Notes under the pieces: model-generated
The model's database searches: none
What the model was told of the DNA's origin: nothing
The model's input: the letters and a program-made list of their open reading frames with translations, nothing else
Translations under genes and position numbers: made by a program
Shown here: positions 1-8,532 of the stretch, one piece after another
Position numbering within the stretch: position 1 is the stretch's first letter
Layout: the number at the start of each line of letters is the position of its first letter
NCBI GenBank assembly: GCA_013177825.1
Contig: JABLXX010000002.1
Coordinates: 310,001-374,000, forward strand
Origin: Syntrophaceae bacterium
Lineage (GTDB): Bacteria; Desulfobacterota; Syntrophia; Syntrophales; PHBD01
Direction: 5' to 3'
DNA length: 64,000 nucleotides

Positions 1-747
1 ATCCTCAAGGGCGGCCTGTCGTCGGCGGGCGGCCGGGCCGTCGTGAGCCACACGGCATCCCTGGGCGGCAGCCGGGTGATCTGGGAGTCCGTTCTCCGGC
101 AGGCCGGAGCGGTCCAGGTGCGGGATCTGCAGGAGATGGCCCAGGCCTGCCTGGCCTTTTCGCTGCTCCCCGGAAAAGTGTACCGCGGCCTTTCCTTCAC
201 CGGCGGGGGAGGGGCCCTGGGCATCGCCGCCTGCGACGCCGCGGAGACATTCGGTCTCGAAGCCCCGCCCCTGGGCGCCGATGCGAGGGGCCAGGTCGAG
301 GCCCTGCTGCCCAAGTCGGGTGCGAGCGGCGTCAACCCCGTTGACGTTGCGAATCCCTATGCGCCACCGGTGCTCTTGGAGAAGATTTTCCGTGCCGTGG
401 CCGGCGACAGCCGGATCGATCTGCAGATCCTGATCGTCCTCACCCACCATTTCAAGGGGCTGGCGCAGGACCAGGGCAAGACGGTCGAAGAGGTGTTTCC
501 ATACCGGGAGCTGGCAGACCGGATGAAGGCCGTGGCCGTGGAAACGGACAAGCCCGTCGTCTTCGTCCTTCCGAACGCCAAGAGAGGATTCCCCGACATG
601 GACGTCGTGGAGATTCATGCGAAGGTCCGCGAGGCGTTCCTGGAACGGGGACTGCCCGTTTTTGACGAGATCGGGGATGCCATGCGGGCCATCGGGCACG
701 TCAACCGTTACTACGGGTGCTGCTGCGGGAAGGGGGTAGAGTCATGA
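1..747 (+). CDS. ADP-forming acyl-CoA (acetyl-CoA) synthetase, alpha subunit, 5'-truncated by window edge
   Basis: The frame is already open at base 1 and ends with TGA at 745-747, so only the last 248 residues are seen. The segment GRAVVSHTASLGGS near the left edge matches the phospho-histidine loop of NDP-forming acyl-CoA synthetases (family consensus SHTGSLAG), and the rest has the succinyl-CoA ligase-like fold with a Gly-rich TGGGGALG stretch. The family converts acyl-CoA, ADP and phosphate to free acid, CoA and ATP, or the reverse. The next gene starts inside its stop codon (ATGA overlap) and encodes the ATP-grasp beta subunit, so the two should form one enzyme. In a fatty-acid oxidiser this would recover ATP from acetyl- or acyl-CoA. 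Substrate cannot be read from sequence. Confidence 0.85.
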   Translation: MLKGGLSSAGGRAVVSHTASLGGSRVIWESVLRQAGAVQVRDLQEMAQACLAFSLLPGKVYRGLSFTGGGGALGIAACDAAETFGLEAPPLGADARGQVEALLPKSGASGVNPVDVANPYAPPVLLEKIFRAVAGDSRIDLQILIVLTHHFKGLAQDQGKTVEEVFPYRELADRMKAVAVETDKPVVFVLPNAKRGFPDMDVVEIHAKVREAFLERGLPVFDEIGDAMRAIGHVNRYYGCCCGKGVES

Positions 748-1430
748 ACAGGGAGCCGGCCATGAAGATCATCGAGGGTGTCCTCGGGGAAGGGCGCAAG
801 GTCCTGTCGGAGTACGAGTCGAAGCGGGTCCTCGAGGCCTGCGGGATCCCCGTGACGCGGGAAGTCCTTGTCGGCGAGGAAAAGGAAGTCCCCAGGGCGG
901 CGGCGGAGATCGGGTATCCGCTCGTCATGAAGGGATGCTCCGCCGAGGTCGCCCACAAAACGGAAAAGGGGCTGATCCGCGTGGATGTCCGGACGAACGC
1001 CGAGGCCCTGGCGGCCTTCCGGGAGATCAAGCAAGGTCTGGAGGGCCACAAGGGCGGCGTCCTGATCCAGGAGATGGTCAAGGGGCGCCGCGAACTCGTC
1101 ATGGGACTGACCCGGGACGGCCAGTTCGGACCCTGCGTCATGTTCGGCCTCGGCGGGATCTTCACGGAGATCCTGAAGGACATCGTCTTCCGGAGAGCCC
1201 CCCTCTCCGTGGAGGACGCCATGGCGATGATGCGGGAGATCCGGGCCCACGCGATTCTCGACGCGGTCCGGGGCATGGCGGCGGCGGACCGCGACCGCCT
1301 TGCCGATATGCTGATCCGGTTGGGACGGATCGGGCTTGATTTCGGTTCCGTTCAGGAGATCGACCTGAACCCGGTGATTCTCTCCGGGAAAGACCCCGTC
1401 GTCGTGGACGCCCTGATCGTCCTGACATAA
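744..1430 (+). CDS. ADP-forming acyl-CoA synthetase, beta subunit (ATP-grasp)
   Basis: This 228-residue protein has an ATP-grasp fold: the start of the domain around residues 15-30 (LSEYESKRVLEACGIP), the AHKTEKG loop holding the conserved beta-subunit histidine near residue 70, an ATP-binding acidic patch (EIDLNPV) near the end. It supplies the nucleotide site of the ADP-forming synthetase whose alpha subunit precedes it. I chose ATG 744, which overlaps the upstream TGA and sits 8 bases after GGAAGGGGG; a TTG- or ATG-type start further upstream would add a short unlikely extension. The two-gene layout is typical of split ACD enzymes in anaerobes. Confidence 0.87.
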   Translation: MNREPAMKIIEGVLGEGRKVLSEYESKRVLEACGIPVTREVLVGEEKEVPRAAAEIGYPLVMKGCSAEVAHKTEKGLIRVDVRTNAEALAAFREIKQGLEGHKGGVLIQEMVKGRRELVMGLTRDGQFGPCVMFGLGGIFTEILKDIVFRRAPLSVEDAMAMMREIRAHAILDAVRGMAAADRDRLADMLIRLGRIGLDFGSVQEIDLNPVILSGKDPVVVDALIVLT

Positions 1431-1440
1431 GCATTGTGCC

Positions 1441-1485
1441 GCGGCGGGACATGGAGACCGCTCCTACGGCCCCGTGTCCCGCCGC
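1441..1485 (+). terminator. Strong GC hairpin after the synthetase genes, without a T-run
   Basis: GCGGCGGGACATGG (1441-1454) pairs with CCGTGTCCCGCCGC (1472-1485), 14 positions with a single G-T wobble, around a 17-base loop. It begins 10 bases after the stop of the beta subunit gene. There is no U-tract, so it is either a poor intrinsic terminator or an mRNA 3'-end stabiliser. Confidence 0.5.
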
Positions 1486-1599
1486 CTTCCCTTCCGTCCA
1501 CGATCTTGGTCGCTCCTTCGGCTCCGACCGCAATCCACCCCCTGGCTCCTCATCATCGCAAAAGGCGTAATAGCCGGGACCGCTTCATAAGTAGTGGCT

Positions 1600-1636
1600 C
1601 TCAACATATGGAGGCTAATGCGCAACATATGGTGCG
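1600..1636 (+). promoter_or_regulatory. Two copies of CAACATATGG, candidate enhancer (UAS) for the sigma-54 promoter
   Basis: CAACATATGG occurs at 1602-1611 and again at 1623-1632, exactly 21 bases apart (two helical turns, same DNA face). The second copy sits in an imperfect palindrome CGCAACATATGGTGCG. They lie about 100-130 bases upstream of the predicted sigma-54 start near 1735, the usual distance for binding of an NtrC-type activator. An AT-rich stretch with inverted repeat TCAATT-N6-AATTGA (1673-1690) lies between, where DNA bending would be needed. Function is inferred from position and repetition. Confidence 0.5.
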
Positions 1637-1708
1637 TTTGCTTTCCCTTCGAGGAGCAGCCATAAAGATTCGTCAATTAATACAAATTGATAGAAGCTGA
1701 CCGCCGGT

Positions 1709-1724
1709 TGGCACCCCTCTTGCA
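1709..1724 (+). promoter_or_regulatory. Sigma-54 (RpoN) -24/-12 promoter
   Basis: TGGCAC-CCCTC-TTGCA matches the sigma-54 consensus TGGCAC-N5-TTGCW at every defined position and with exact spacing. It predicts a transcription start near 1735, about 80 bases before tetR. It would drive tetR and, by read-through, fadE, fadN and fadA. Confidence 0.85.
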
Positions 1725-1741
1725 AAAAATACTGCGTTTAT

Positions 1742-1755
1742 TGCGGAATACCGCA
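1742..1755 (+). promoter_or_regulatory. Inverted repeat just after the predicted start site, candidate TetR operator
   Basis: TGCGG-AATA-CCGCA is a perfect 5-base-arm palindrome lying at about +7 to +20 of the predicted sigma-54 transcript and about 60 bases before the TetR-family gene. A repressor bound here would block clearance of the promoter. The arms are short, so assignment as the operator of the adjacent regulator rests on position. Confidence 0.4.
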
Positions 1756-1815
1756 CAACCTTCACTTGCAGCCATTTGCATACGAACGGCCCGCCTCGGG
1801 TTTCAGAACGCTGTG

Positions 1816-2445
1816 ATGGGATTCGAAGAAAGACGACAACGGGAAAAAGACAGCCGCAGAAACTCCATCCTCAAAGCGGCCCGGAGACTCTTCCTGGAGA
1901 AGGGTTTCCGGAACGTCACCGTGGAGAGCATCGCCCGGAAAGCCGAATTCAGCAAGGGGTCCATCTACCTTTACTTCTCCGGAAAGGAAGAGATTTACAC
2001 CCATATCCTGCTAATGGAGATCGGGAAATTCCGGACGAAAATCGATGCGACTTTCGACGAGGGAGGCGAAGCGTCGGCGATCCTCCGGAAGACCGCCGAT
2101 CTCTACGTGGATTTTTTCCTCACCGAACCGGAGCTGTTCCGGATCCTGATGACGTTCATGCTTCACAGCGACCAGCGGGAGCAGTCCTCCGATCTGAACG
2201 ACCGGCTGATCCGGACGACCAATGAAGCCGCCGACGGGATCGAAAGAATCTTCCGATACGGAATCGAGCGCGGGGAATTCCGGCCGGACATCCGGCTGCG
2301 AACGATCCGCAATGCCGTCTGGGGCCTCCTGAACGGCGCCATATCGCTTCATCTTTATACGGGGCCGGAGTTTGGGAGGCGGGAGCGAATCCTGACGACC
2401 GTGCACTCCATGCTGGGTTTTTTCATCGAGGGACTGAAAAGGTGA
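1816..2445 (+). CDS. TetR/AcrR-family transcriptional regulator (FadR-like by context)
   Basis: The 209-residue product starts with a TetR helix-turn-helix at about residues 13-58 (ILKAARRLFLEKGF, then SIARKAEFSKGSIYLYFSGK, the usual recognition helix ending in the YxYF signature). The rest is an all-helical ligand-binding and dimer domain, as in the family. I chose ATG 1816 because the helix-turn-helix begins at the normal distance from it; the open frame extends upstream but that part overlaps the promoter. A GTG sits one codon earlier. It leads the fadE-fadN-fadA run. In Bacillus a TetR-type FadR controls the same trio in response to acyl-CoA, so an acyl-CoA-sensing role is likely but inferred. 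Confidence 0.85.
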   Translation: MGFEERRQREKDSRRNSILKAARRLFLEKGFRNVTVESIARKAEFSKGSIYLYFSGKEEIYTHILLMEIGKFRTKIDATFDEGGEASAILRKTADLYVDFFLTEPELFRILMTFMLHSDQREQSSDLNDRLIRTTNEAADGIERIFRYGIERGEFRPDIRLRTIRNAVWGLLNGAISLHLYTGPEFGRRERILTTVHSMLGFFIEGLKR

Positions 2446-2569
2446 TCGCCGGAGCAGCCGGCGGCGGGAAGCGAAGTTCCGCGGGTTTTGTGTTGAGCCG
2501 GCGGGCCGGACGGCGCAGCCGGGCGATCGAGTTGGATAACCATTTTACGAAAGAGGAGGTTCCTGAATC

Positions 2570-4435
2570 ATGGGCAATTCACTGGTGAACATGCGGGATC
2601 AGCAGTTCGTGCTCTTCGAGCAGCTCGGGATCGACAAGCTGTTCGCAAGCGAGAAATTCAAGGATTTTTCCAGCGATGACATCCTCATGATGCTCAATGA
2701 GGCGGAAAAAATGGCCGTCACCAACATCCTGCCGACCTATGTGGAGAGTGACAAGCAGGGCTGCCACCTGAAGGACGGCAAGGTGACGACGCCCGCGCCC
2801 TTCAAGGACGCCTTCAAAAAATTCGTGGAAGGCGGCTGGCTCTGCCCGACGAAATCCCCGGATGTCGGCGGACAGGGTCTGCCAATCTCCGTGGCTACGG
2901 CCATGACGGAGCTGTTCGCCTCCGCCAACATCGCGTTCCTCATGTACAGCGGCCTGACCTTCGGGGCGGCCGGCCTCATCGAGCGGTTCGGGACGGAAGA
3001 GCAGAAGAAGAAATACATTTACAAGATGTTCGCCGGCGAGTGGTGCGGCACCATGTGCCTCACCGAGCCGGGTGCCGGGAGCGATGTCGGCGCCCTGAAG
3101 ACGTCGGCCCGCCGGAATCCCGACGGGACCTTCAGCATCACCGGGACCAAGTGCTTCATCTCCGCCGGGGACCATGACCTGGCCTCGAACATCGTGCATC
3201 CGGTGCTGGCCCGGATCGAAGGGGATCCCCCGGGGACGCGCGGCATCTCGATCTTCATCGTGCCGAAAATCCGCGTCAACGCCGACGGCAGCCTTGGCGA
3301 GCCCAACGACGTCAACACCGGGAACGTCGAGCACAAGATGGGCCTCAAGGGGAACGCCACATGCACCCTGAACTTCGGCGAGGACGGAAAGTGCATCGGC
3401 GAGCTTCTCGGCAGGGAGCGGGAGGGCATGCGCGTCATGTTCCACATGATGAACGAAGCCCGCCTCGAGGTGGGCATGCAGGGCCTTGGCCACGCCTCCG
3501 CCGCCCTGGAGCATGCGGTCCAGTACGCCAAGGAACGGATCCAGAGCACTCCCGTCTGGGAAATGAAGAATCCCGACGCCAAGGCCGTTGCCATCATCGA
3601 ACATCCCGACGTTCGGCGCGACCTCCTGTGGATGAAGGCCTACGTGGAGGGGCTGCGGATGATGAACTACTTCACCGCCTGCTGCATGGACCGGGCTGAG
3701 GTGGCCGGGACGGATGCGGAGAAGGAGAAATGGCAAGGCTTTGTGGAGCTGCTGACGCCGATCTGCAAGGCCTATTCCTCCGACCGCGGCTTCGAGGTCT
3801 GCGGCAAGGCCATCGACGTATACGGCGGCTACGGCTACTGCCAGGAGTACCCGGTCGAGCAGTACCTGCGGGACTGCAAGATCGCCAGCATCTACGAGGG
3901 AACCAACGGGATCCAGTCCCTGGACCTGGTGGGCCGGAAACTGGGAATGCGCAAGGGCGCCAACATGATGAACATGCTGGGCGAGATGGGCGCCACGGTC
4001 GCCGCGGCGAAGGCCAGCGAGGACCTGAAGGCTTACGCCGGCCGTCTGGAGGAGGCCGTAGGGGCCCTGATGGACCTCACCATGACCTTCGCCTCCCTCG
4101 GCAAGAGCGGCAGCTTCCTGATCCCCATTCTCTATGCATCGCCGTTCCTGGACATCATGGGCGATGTCCTGATGGGGCATTTCCTCCTGCAGGCCGCCTC
4201 CATCGCCGAGGAAAAACTCAAGGCCATCTATGCGGAAGCGGGAGCGGAGAAATCGAAGGGGCGGCAGCGGGCCCTCGTTCGCGAGAACCGGGACGTGGCC
4301 TTCTATACCGGGAAGATCGCCAGCGCGAAGTTCTTCGCCTCGGAGATCCTGCCGACCATCAAGGGGCGGTGCGAGGCCATCAAGATCGGCGACAAGATTG
4401 CCCTGGAGATTGCCGACGAATCCTTCTCCGTGTAG
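2570..4435 (+). CDS. fadE: Acyl-CoA dehydrogenase, long (621 aa) FadE type
   Basis: This FAD enzyme makes the trans-2,3 double bond in acyl-CoA, first step of beta-oxidation, passing electrons to electron-transfer flavoprotein. The N-terminal helical domain covers about residues 40-160, the FAD/substrate beta-domain begins at CLTEPGAGSDVG (about 166-178), and the C-terminal helices carry IYEGTNGIQ with the catalytic base Glu443. At 621 residues it belongs to the longer group with an extra C-terminal domain (about 470-621), like FadE5-type enzymes, rather than the 380-residue short-chain kind. AAAGAGGAGG lies 10 bases before ATG 2570. It is followed by fadN and fadA, so the cluster encodes a full beta-oxidation cycle. 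Confidence 0.92.
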   Translation: MGNSLVNMRDQQFVLFEQLGIDKLFASEKFKDFSSDDILMMLNEAEKMAVTNILPTYVESDKQGCHLKDGKVTTPAPFKDAFKKFVEGGWLCPTKSPDVGGQGLPISVATAMTELFASANIAFLMYSGLTFGAAGLIERFGTEEQKKKYIYKMFAGEWCGTMCLTEPGAGSDVGALKTSARRNPDGTFSITGTKCFISAGDHDLASNIVHPVLARIEGDPPGTRGISIFIVPKIRVNADGSLGEPNDVNTGNVEHKMGLKGNATCTLNFGEDGKCIGELLGREREGMRVMFHMMNEARLEVGMQGLGHASAALEHAVQYAKERIQSTPVWEMKNPDAKAVAIIEHPDVRRDLLWMKAYVEGLRMMNYFTACCMDRAEVAGTDAEKEKWQGFVELLTPICKAYSSDRGFEVCGKAIDVYGGYGYCQEYPVEQYLRDCKIASIYEGTNGIQSLDLVGRKLGMRKGANMMNMLGEMGATVAAAKASEDLKAYAGRLEEAVGALMDLTMTFASLGKSGSFLIPILYASPFLDIMGDVLMGHFLLQAASIAEEKLKAIYAEAGAEKSKGRQRALVRENRDVAFYTGKIASAKFFASEILPTIKGRCEAIKIGDKIALEIADESFSV

Positions 4436-4550
4436 GCGGTTTTTAAAAACAGGTCGGATTTTCCCCACAAGATCCGCGACGGACGCTGCTGCGACCTGAA
4501 ACGGCATACGGCGGCGTCGGCCGGATGATAAAAAGAAGAGGAGAAAAAAC

Positions 4551-6971
4551 ATGTCCTATCAGATTAAAAAAGCCGCCGTAATCGGCGCCGGCGTGATGGG
4601 AGCCACCATCGCGGCCCACCTGACCAATGCGGGAATCGAGTGCGTCCTCTTGGACATCGTTCCCTTCGAGCTGACGGACGCCGACAAGGCAAAAGGGCTC
4701 ACGGAAAAGAGCCCGGCCTGGCGGAACCGGTTCGCCGCGGGCGGCCTGGCCGGCGTTACCAAGGCGAAGCCGGCGGCCTTCTTCGCAAAGAAAAACGCCT
4801 CCATGATCAAAATCGGAAACCTGGAGGACAACCTGGACCTCCTGGCCGATGTGGACTGGGTCTGTGAGGTTGTCGTCGAGAACCTGAAGATCAAGCAGGA
4901 GCTCTTCGCCAAAATCGACAAATACCTGAAACCCGGCTGCATCGTCTCGACGAACACCTCCGGGATTCCCATCCGGGACATCGCGGCGAAATTCAGCCCC
5001 AAAATGAAAGAGCGCTTCCTGGGCACACACTTCTTCAACCCGCCCCGGTACATGAAACTCCTCGAGATCATCCCCGGGAAGGAGACGAAGAAGGAAGTCG
5101 TCGATTTCATGACGCGGTTCTGCGAGGACGTCCTCGGAAAGGGCGTCGTCATCTGCAAGGATACGCCGAACTTCATCGGGAACCGCATCGGCCTGTTCGA
5201 CATCTCCAACATCATTCATCTCATGATCGAGAAGGGGATGAAGGTGGAGGAGATCGACGCCATCTTCGGCAAGGCCATGGGCCGGCCCGGCACGGCCGTC
5301 TTCGGGACCATGGATCTCGTGGGCCTCGACACGGGCCATCACGTCATGAAGAACCTCTACGAGGCCGTCCCGGACGACGAGATGAGGGACTGGTTCCTGC
5401 CCCCCGACTGGTTGACGGCCATGATGGAGAAGAAGTGGCTCGGCAACAAGACCAGGCAGGGCATGTACAAAAAGACAAAGGACGAGCGGGGCAAGAAGCA
5501 GAAGCTGGTCATCGACTGGAAGACCCTGGAGTACGGCGCACCCGCCAAGGTCTCCTTCGCTTCCGTCGCGGCGGCCAACAAGGCGGAGGGAGACACAGCC
5601 GACAAGATGAAGGCCCTCTTCAACGGCAACGACGCTGCGGCGGAATTCGTCCGCGAGTTCTTCTGCAACAACTTCATCTACGCGGCCAACCGGATTCCCG
5701 AGATCGCAGACCGGGTCCTGGAAATCGACAACGCCATGAAGTGGGGCTACAACCAGAAACTCGGCCCCTTCGAGTCCTGGGACGCCGTCGGCGTGCGGGA
5801 ATCCGTCGAGGTGATGAAGAAGCTGAAGAAGAAGGTGCCCAAGAAAATCGAAGAGATGCTGAAGGCCGGCTGCGAGTCCTTCTACCTGAAGAAAGAAGAC
5901 GGCCAGTACTACTATGACTTCGGCAAGAAGGGCTACGTGAAGCTGGAGGAAAACCCCAAGATCATCCTCCTGCCCTCCCTGAAGGAGCGGCAGAAGGTCA
6001 TCCGGTCGAACGCCAGCGCGAGCCTGGTGGACATGGGCGATGGCGTCGTCTGCCTCGAGTTCCACAGCAAGATGAACGCCATCGACGACCTGATGATCAA
6101 CATGCTCACCGAGGGCTGCGACATTGTCGAGAAGGACTTCCTCGGCATGGTCGTGGGCAACCACGATCCCCGGGCGTTCTCCGCCGGCGCCAACGTCTTC
6201 AAGGTCCTGATCGCCATCCAGCGCGGGGCCTGGGACTTCGTGGAAGACTCCATCACGGGCATCCAGAGCGCCCTGATGCGCATGAAGTACCTATCGAAGC
6301 CCGTGGTCACCGCCCCGGCCGGCCTGGCCCTGGGCGGCGGGTGCGAGATCGCCATGCACGGCGCGCGGTGCCAGCCCTGCGGCGAGACCTACATGGGCCT
6401 CGTGGAGGTCGGCGTCGGCGTCATCCCCGCCGGCGGCGGCTGCAAGGAGACGGTGCTGCGCCTCACCGAGGGCATCCCCGCGGGCGCCGTGGAGGGAGGC
6501 CTGAACCTGCAGCAGTTCTTTGCGAAGGCCTTCGAGAACATCGCCACGGCGAAGGTATCAACCAGCGCCGCCGAGGCGATGGATCTGGGATACATCCGCA
6601 GGACGGAGAACATCAGCCTGAACCGCGACCAGCACCTCTGGGACGCCAAGGAACTCGTCCTGGGGATGTCCCGGTTCTATAAGCCGCCCCGGCCGGCCCT
6701 GATCCCCGTCATGGGGGAGAGCCTGCGGGGCATCGCCAACGCCGCGCTTTACAACATGCGGCACGGGAACTACGTTTCCGACTATGACGTCCACGTGGCC
6801 AAGAAGGTCGCCCACATCCTCTCGGGTGGAGACTGCGCCGAGGGGACGTTCGTGACGGAGCAGAGCATCCTGGACCTGGAGAAAGAGGCGTTCCTTTCCC
6901 TCTGCGGCGAATCGAAGACCCAGGACCGGATCATGCACATGCTGACGACGGGCAAGCCCCTGCGCAACTAA
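4551..6971 (+). CDS. fadN: 3-hydroxyacyl-CoA dehydrogenase / enoyl-CoA hydratase, FadN type
   Basis: An 806-residue bifunctional enzyme for hydration of enoyl-CoA and NAD-dependent oxidation of the 3-hydroxyacyl-CoA. The order is dehydrogenase first: Rossmann motif GAGVMG at residues 12-17, the GTHFFNPPRYMKLLEIIPG catalytic region at about 160-178, two C-terminal dimer domains to about 470. The crotonase domain follows (about 485-720) with the oxyanion-hole segment ALGGGCEIAMHGAR (about 593) and Glu619 in GLVEVGVGVIPAGGG. This order distinguishes FadN from E. coli FadB/FadJ, where the hydratase comes first. RBS AGAGGAG precedes ATG 4551. It lies between fadE and the thiolase. Confidence 0.92.
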   Translation: MSYQIKKAAVIGAGVMGATIAAHLTNAGIECVLLDIVPFELTDADKAKGLTEKSPAWRNRFAAGGLAGVTKAKPAAFFAKKNASMIKIGNLEDNLDLLADVDWVCEVVVENLKIKQELFAKIDKYLKPGCIVSTNTSGIPIRDIAAKFSPKMKERFLGTHFFNPPRYMKLLEIIPGKETKKEVVDFMTRFCEDVLGKGVVICKDTPNFIGNRIGLFDISNIIHLMIEKGMKVEEIDAIFGKAMGRPGTAVFGTMDLVGLDTGHHVMKNLYEAVPDDEMRDWFLPPDWLTAMMEKKWLGNKTRQGMYKKTKDERGKKQKLVIDWKTLEYGAPAKVSFASVAAANKAEGDTADKMKALFNGNDAAAEFVREFFCNNFIYAANRIPEIADRVLEIDNAMKWGYNQKLGPFESWDAVGVRESVEVMKKLKKKVPKKIEEMLKAGCESFYLKKEDGQYYYDFGKKGYVKLEENPKIILLPSLKERQKVIRSNASASLVDMGDGVVCLEFHSKMNAIDDLMINMLTEGCDIVEKDFLGMVVGNHDPRAFSAGANVFKVLIAIQRGAWDFVEDSITGIQSALMRMKYLSKPVVTAPAGLALGGGCEIAMHGARCQPCGETYMGLVEVGVGVIPAGGGCKETVLRLTEGIPAGAVEGGLNLQQFFAKAFENIATAKVSTSAAEAMDLGYIRRTENISLNRDQHLWDAKELVLGMSRFYKPPRPALIPVMGESLRGIANAALYNMRHGNYVSDYDVHVAKKVAHILSGGDCAEGTFVTEQSILDLEKEAFLSLCGESKTQDRIMHMLTTGKPLRN

Positions 6972-7035
6972 ACCAACAATGATCGGGGCGCGGTTCGAGG
7001 GAGCCGCGTCCCGCCGCTTATGAAGGAGGAATATC

Positions 7036-8226
7036 ATGGGTGAAGCTGTTATCGTGGAAGCCGTCCGGAGCGCCGGCGGGCGTTCGAGAAGGGGAGGCCT
7101 TGCGGGGACGAGGGCCGACGAGTTCGGCATCCAGGTCATCAAGGGCCTGATGGCCCGTGTGCCGTCCCTGGACCCGGCCGATGTGGACGACGTGATCGTG
7201 GGCTGCGCCTTCCCCGAAGGGGAGCAGGGCATGCAGATGGGGAAAATCCTGGCCGTCGGCGCCGGGCTCCCCGAGCCGGTATGCGGCATGACCATCAACC
7301 GCTTCTGCTCCTCGGGTCTCCAGTCCATCGCCGACGCTACATCGAGGATCAACAACGGATGGGCCGAGGTCATCATCGCCGGGGGCTGCGAGTCCATGTC
7401 GCACATCCCCATGGGCGGGGGCGTGCTCCGACCCAACTTCGACTGGCCCGCCGACCTGCCCTGGGTCTACATCTCCATGGGCCTGACGGCGGAGAATGTT
7501 GCCGAGCGCTACAAGGTTTCCCGGGAAGACATGGACGCCTTCGGCATGGAGAGCAATCGCCGGGCCTACGAGGCCATCAAGGCGGGCAAGTTCAAGGGCG
7601 AGATCATCCCGATCCAGGCCTACCGCTACAAGGTCACGAAGGACGGGGAGCGGATCCGCGAAACCTTCACATTCGACACCGACGACGGCGTGCGATGGCC
7701 CGTCAGCCTGGCCGACATGGCCAAGTTGAAGTCACCGTTCAAAAACGGCGGGACCGTCACGGCGGCCAATTCATCCCAGACAACCGACGGCGCTGCCTTC
7801 GCACTGGTCATGACGGCGGAGAAGGCCAAGGCCATCGGCGTGAAACCGCTGGCGAAGCTCACCAATTTCGCCGTGGCGGGCTGCCCGCCGGAAGAGATGG
7901 GCATCGGCCCGGCCGTGGCGATCCCCAAGGTCCTGAAGCAGGCCGGGCTGAAGGCGAAGGACATTGATGTCTTCGAGATCAACGAGGCCTTCGCCTCCCA
8001 GGCTCTCTACAGCATCCGGGTAGTGGGAATCGAGGACCGGCTGAAGGCCGGCGACATCAACCCCAACGGCGGCGCCATCGCCCTGGGGCACCCCCTTGGC
8101 GCCTCGGGAGCGAAGCTCACGGCCCAGCTCCTGGCGGAGATGAAGCGCCGCGGCTCCAAGCGGGGCATCGTCTCCATGTGCATCGGCGGCGGGATGGGGG
8201 CCGCGGGCATCTTCGAGATGCTGTGA
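7036..8226 (+). CDS. fadA: Acetyl-CoA acyltransferase (3-ketoacyl-CoA thiolase)
   Basis: This 396-residue thiolase cleaves 3-ketoacyl-CoA with CoA to acetyl-CoA and a chain shorter by two carbons. Nucleophile Cys91 lies in NRFCSSGLQ, His352 in ALGHPLGASGAK, and the second active Cys382 in MCIGGGMGAAG, so the catalytic triad is complete. RBS AAGGAGG sits seven bases before ATG 7036. It is the last gene of tetR-fadE-fadN-fadA, 64 bases after fadN, and is followed by a strong terminator. Fermentative acetoacetyl-CoA synthesis is also possible for the family, but the context favours chain degradation. Confidence 0.93.
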   Translation: MGEAVIVEAVRSAGGRSRRGGLAGTRADEFGIQVIKGLMARVPSLDPADVDDVIVGCAFPEGEQGMQMGKILAVGAGLPEPVCGMTINRFCSSGLQSIADATSRINNGWAEVIIAGGCESMSHIPMGGGVLRPNFDWPADLPWVYISMGLTAENVAERYKVSREDMDAFGMESNRRAYEAIKAGKFKGEIIPIQAYRYKVTKDGERIRETFTFDTDDGVRWPVSLADMAKLKSPFKNGGTVTAANSSQTTDGAAFALVMTAEKAKAIGVKPLAKLTNFAVAGCPPEEMGIGPAVAIPKVLKQAGLKAKDIDVFEINEAFASQALYSIRVVGIEDRLKAGDINPNGGAIALGHPLGASGAKLTAQLLAEMKRRGSKRGIVSMCIGGGMGAAGIFEML

Positions 8227-8259
8227 ACGAATCCATGAAAGACCCCCTGCGGGGCGAGA

Positions 8260-8292
8260 GGCCATGTTCCTTCCGGACATGGCCTTTTTTTT
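8260..8292 (+). terminator. Rho-independent terminator of the fad operon
   Basis: GGCCATGT (8260-8267) pairs perfectly with ACATGGCC (8277-8284) around a 9-base loop and is followed by eight T. It starts 33 bases after the thiolase stop codon. Confidence 0.93.
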
Positions 8293-8409
8293 GCACATCT
8301 GATTTCGGTTGCGCACGCTCCAGTGGGACCGATGCCGTGCGAAGCCTTGCTGTTCCGGGTCGGGAGGGAGTTGCCCCGAAGCAGGGGTGCCTGTGGGGGT
8401 TCCCTCGGA

Positions 8410-8441
8410 GTCAAGAATTTGCTTGCGGCGTCAAAAATTTG
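8410..8441 (+). promoter_or_regulatory. Tandem 12-base near-identical repeats upstream of the hybrid kinase
   Basis: GTCAAGAATTTG (8410-8421) and GTCAAAAATTTG (8430-8441) differ at one base and are spaced 20 bases centre to centre. They lie about 90-120 bases before the kinase start, in the 240-base leader that follows the fad terminator. They look like a two-site binding element; no -10/-35 or sigma-54 box could be assigned nearby. Confidence 0.35.
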
Positions 8442-8532
8442 ATCTGCCTTCCCGCAGGCGAGAGGAAGCCCGTGCCGCGCCGGGGGTGAAAACGGATGAA
8501 CCGGCAATGCATGGTTTTTCGGAGGTCTGCTC

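Noticed and set aside
2579-4552. 657-codon open frame on the minus strand opposite fadE
   Set aside because: It is the antiparallel shadow of a strong acyl-CoA dehydrogenase gene, with low-complexity Gly/Ala/His-rich translation and no ribosome site.
4443-6164. 573-codon minus-strand frame opposite fadN
   Set aside because: Antiparallel shadow in GC-rich DNA; the plus-strand product has full domain motifs.
8325-8400. Possible c-di-GMP-I riboswitch (GCGAAGCC ... GAGTTGCC) before the hybrid kinase
   Set aside because: Two short strings resemble the consensus, but the expected upstream GCA-AGGGCAAACC part and closing stems are missing.
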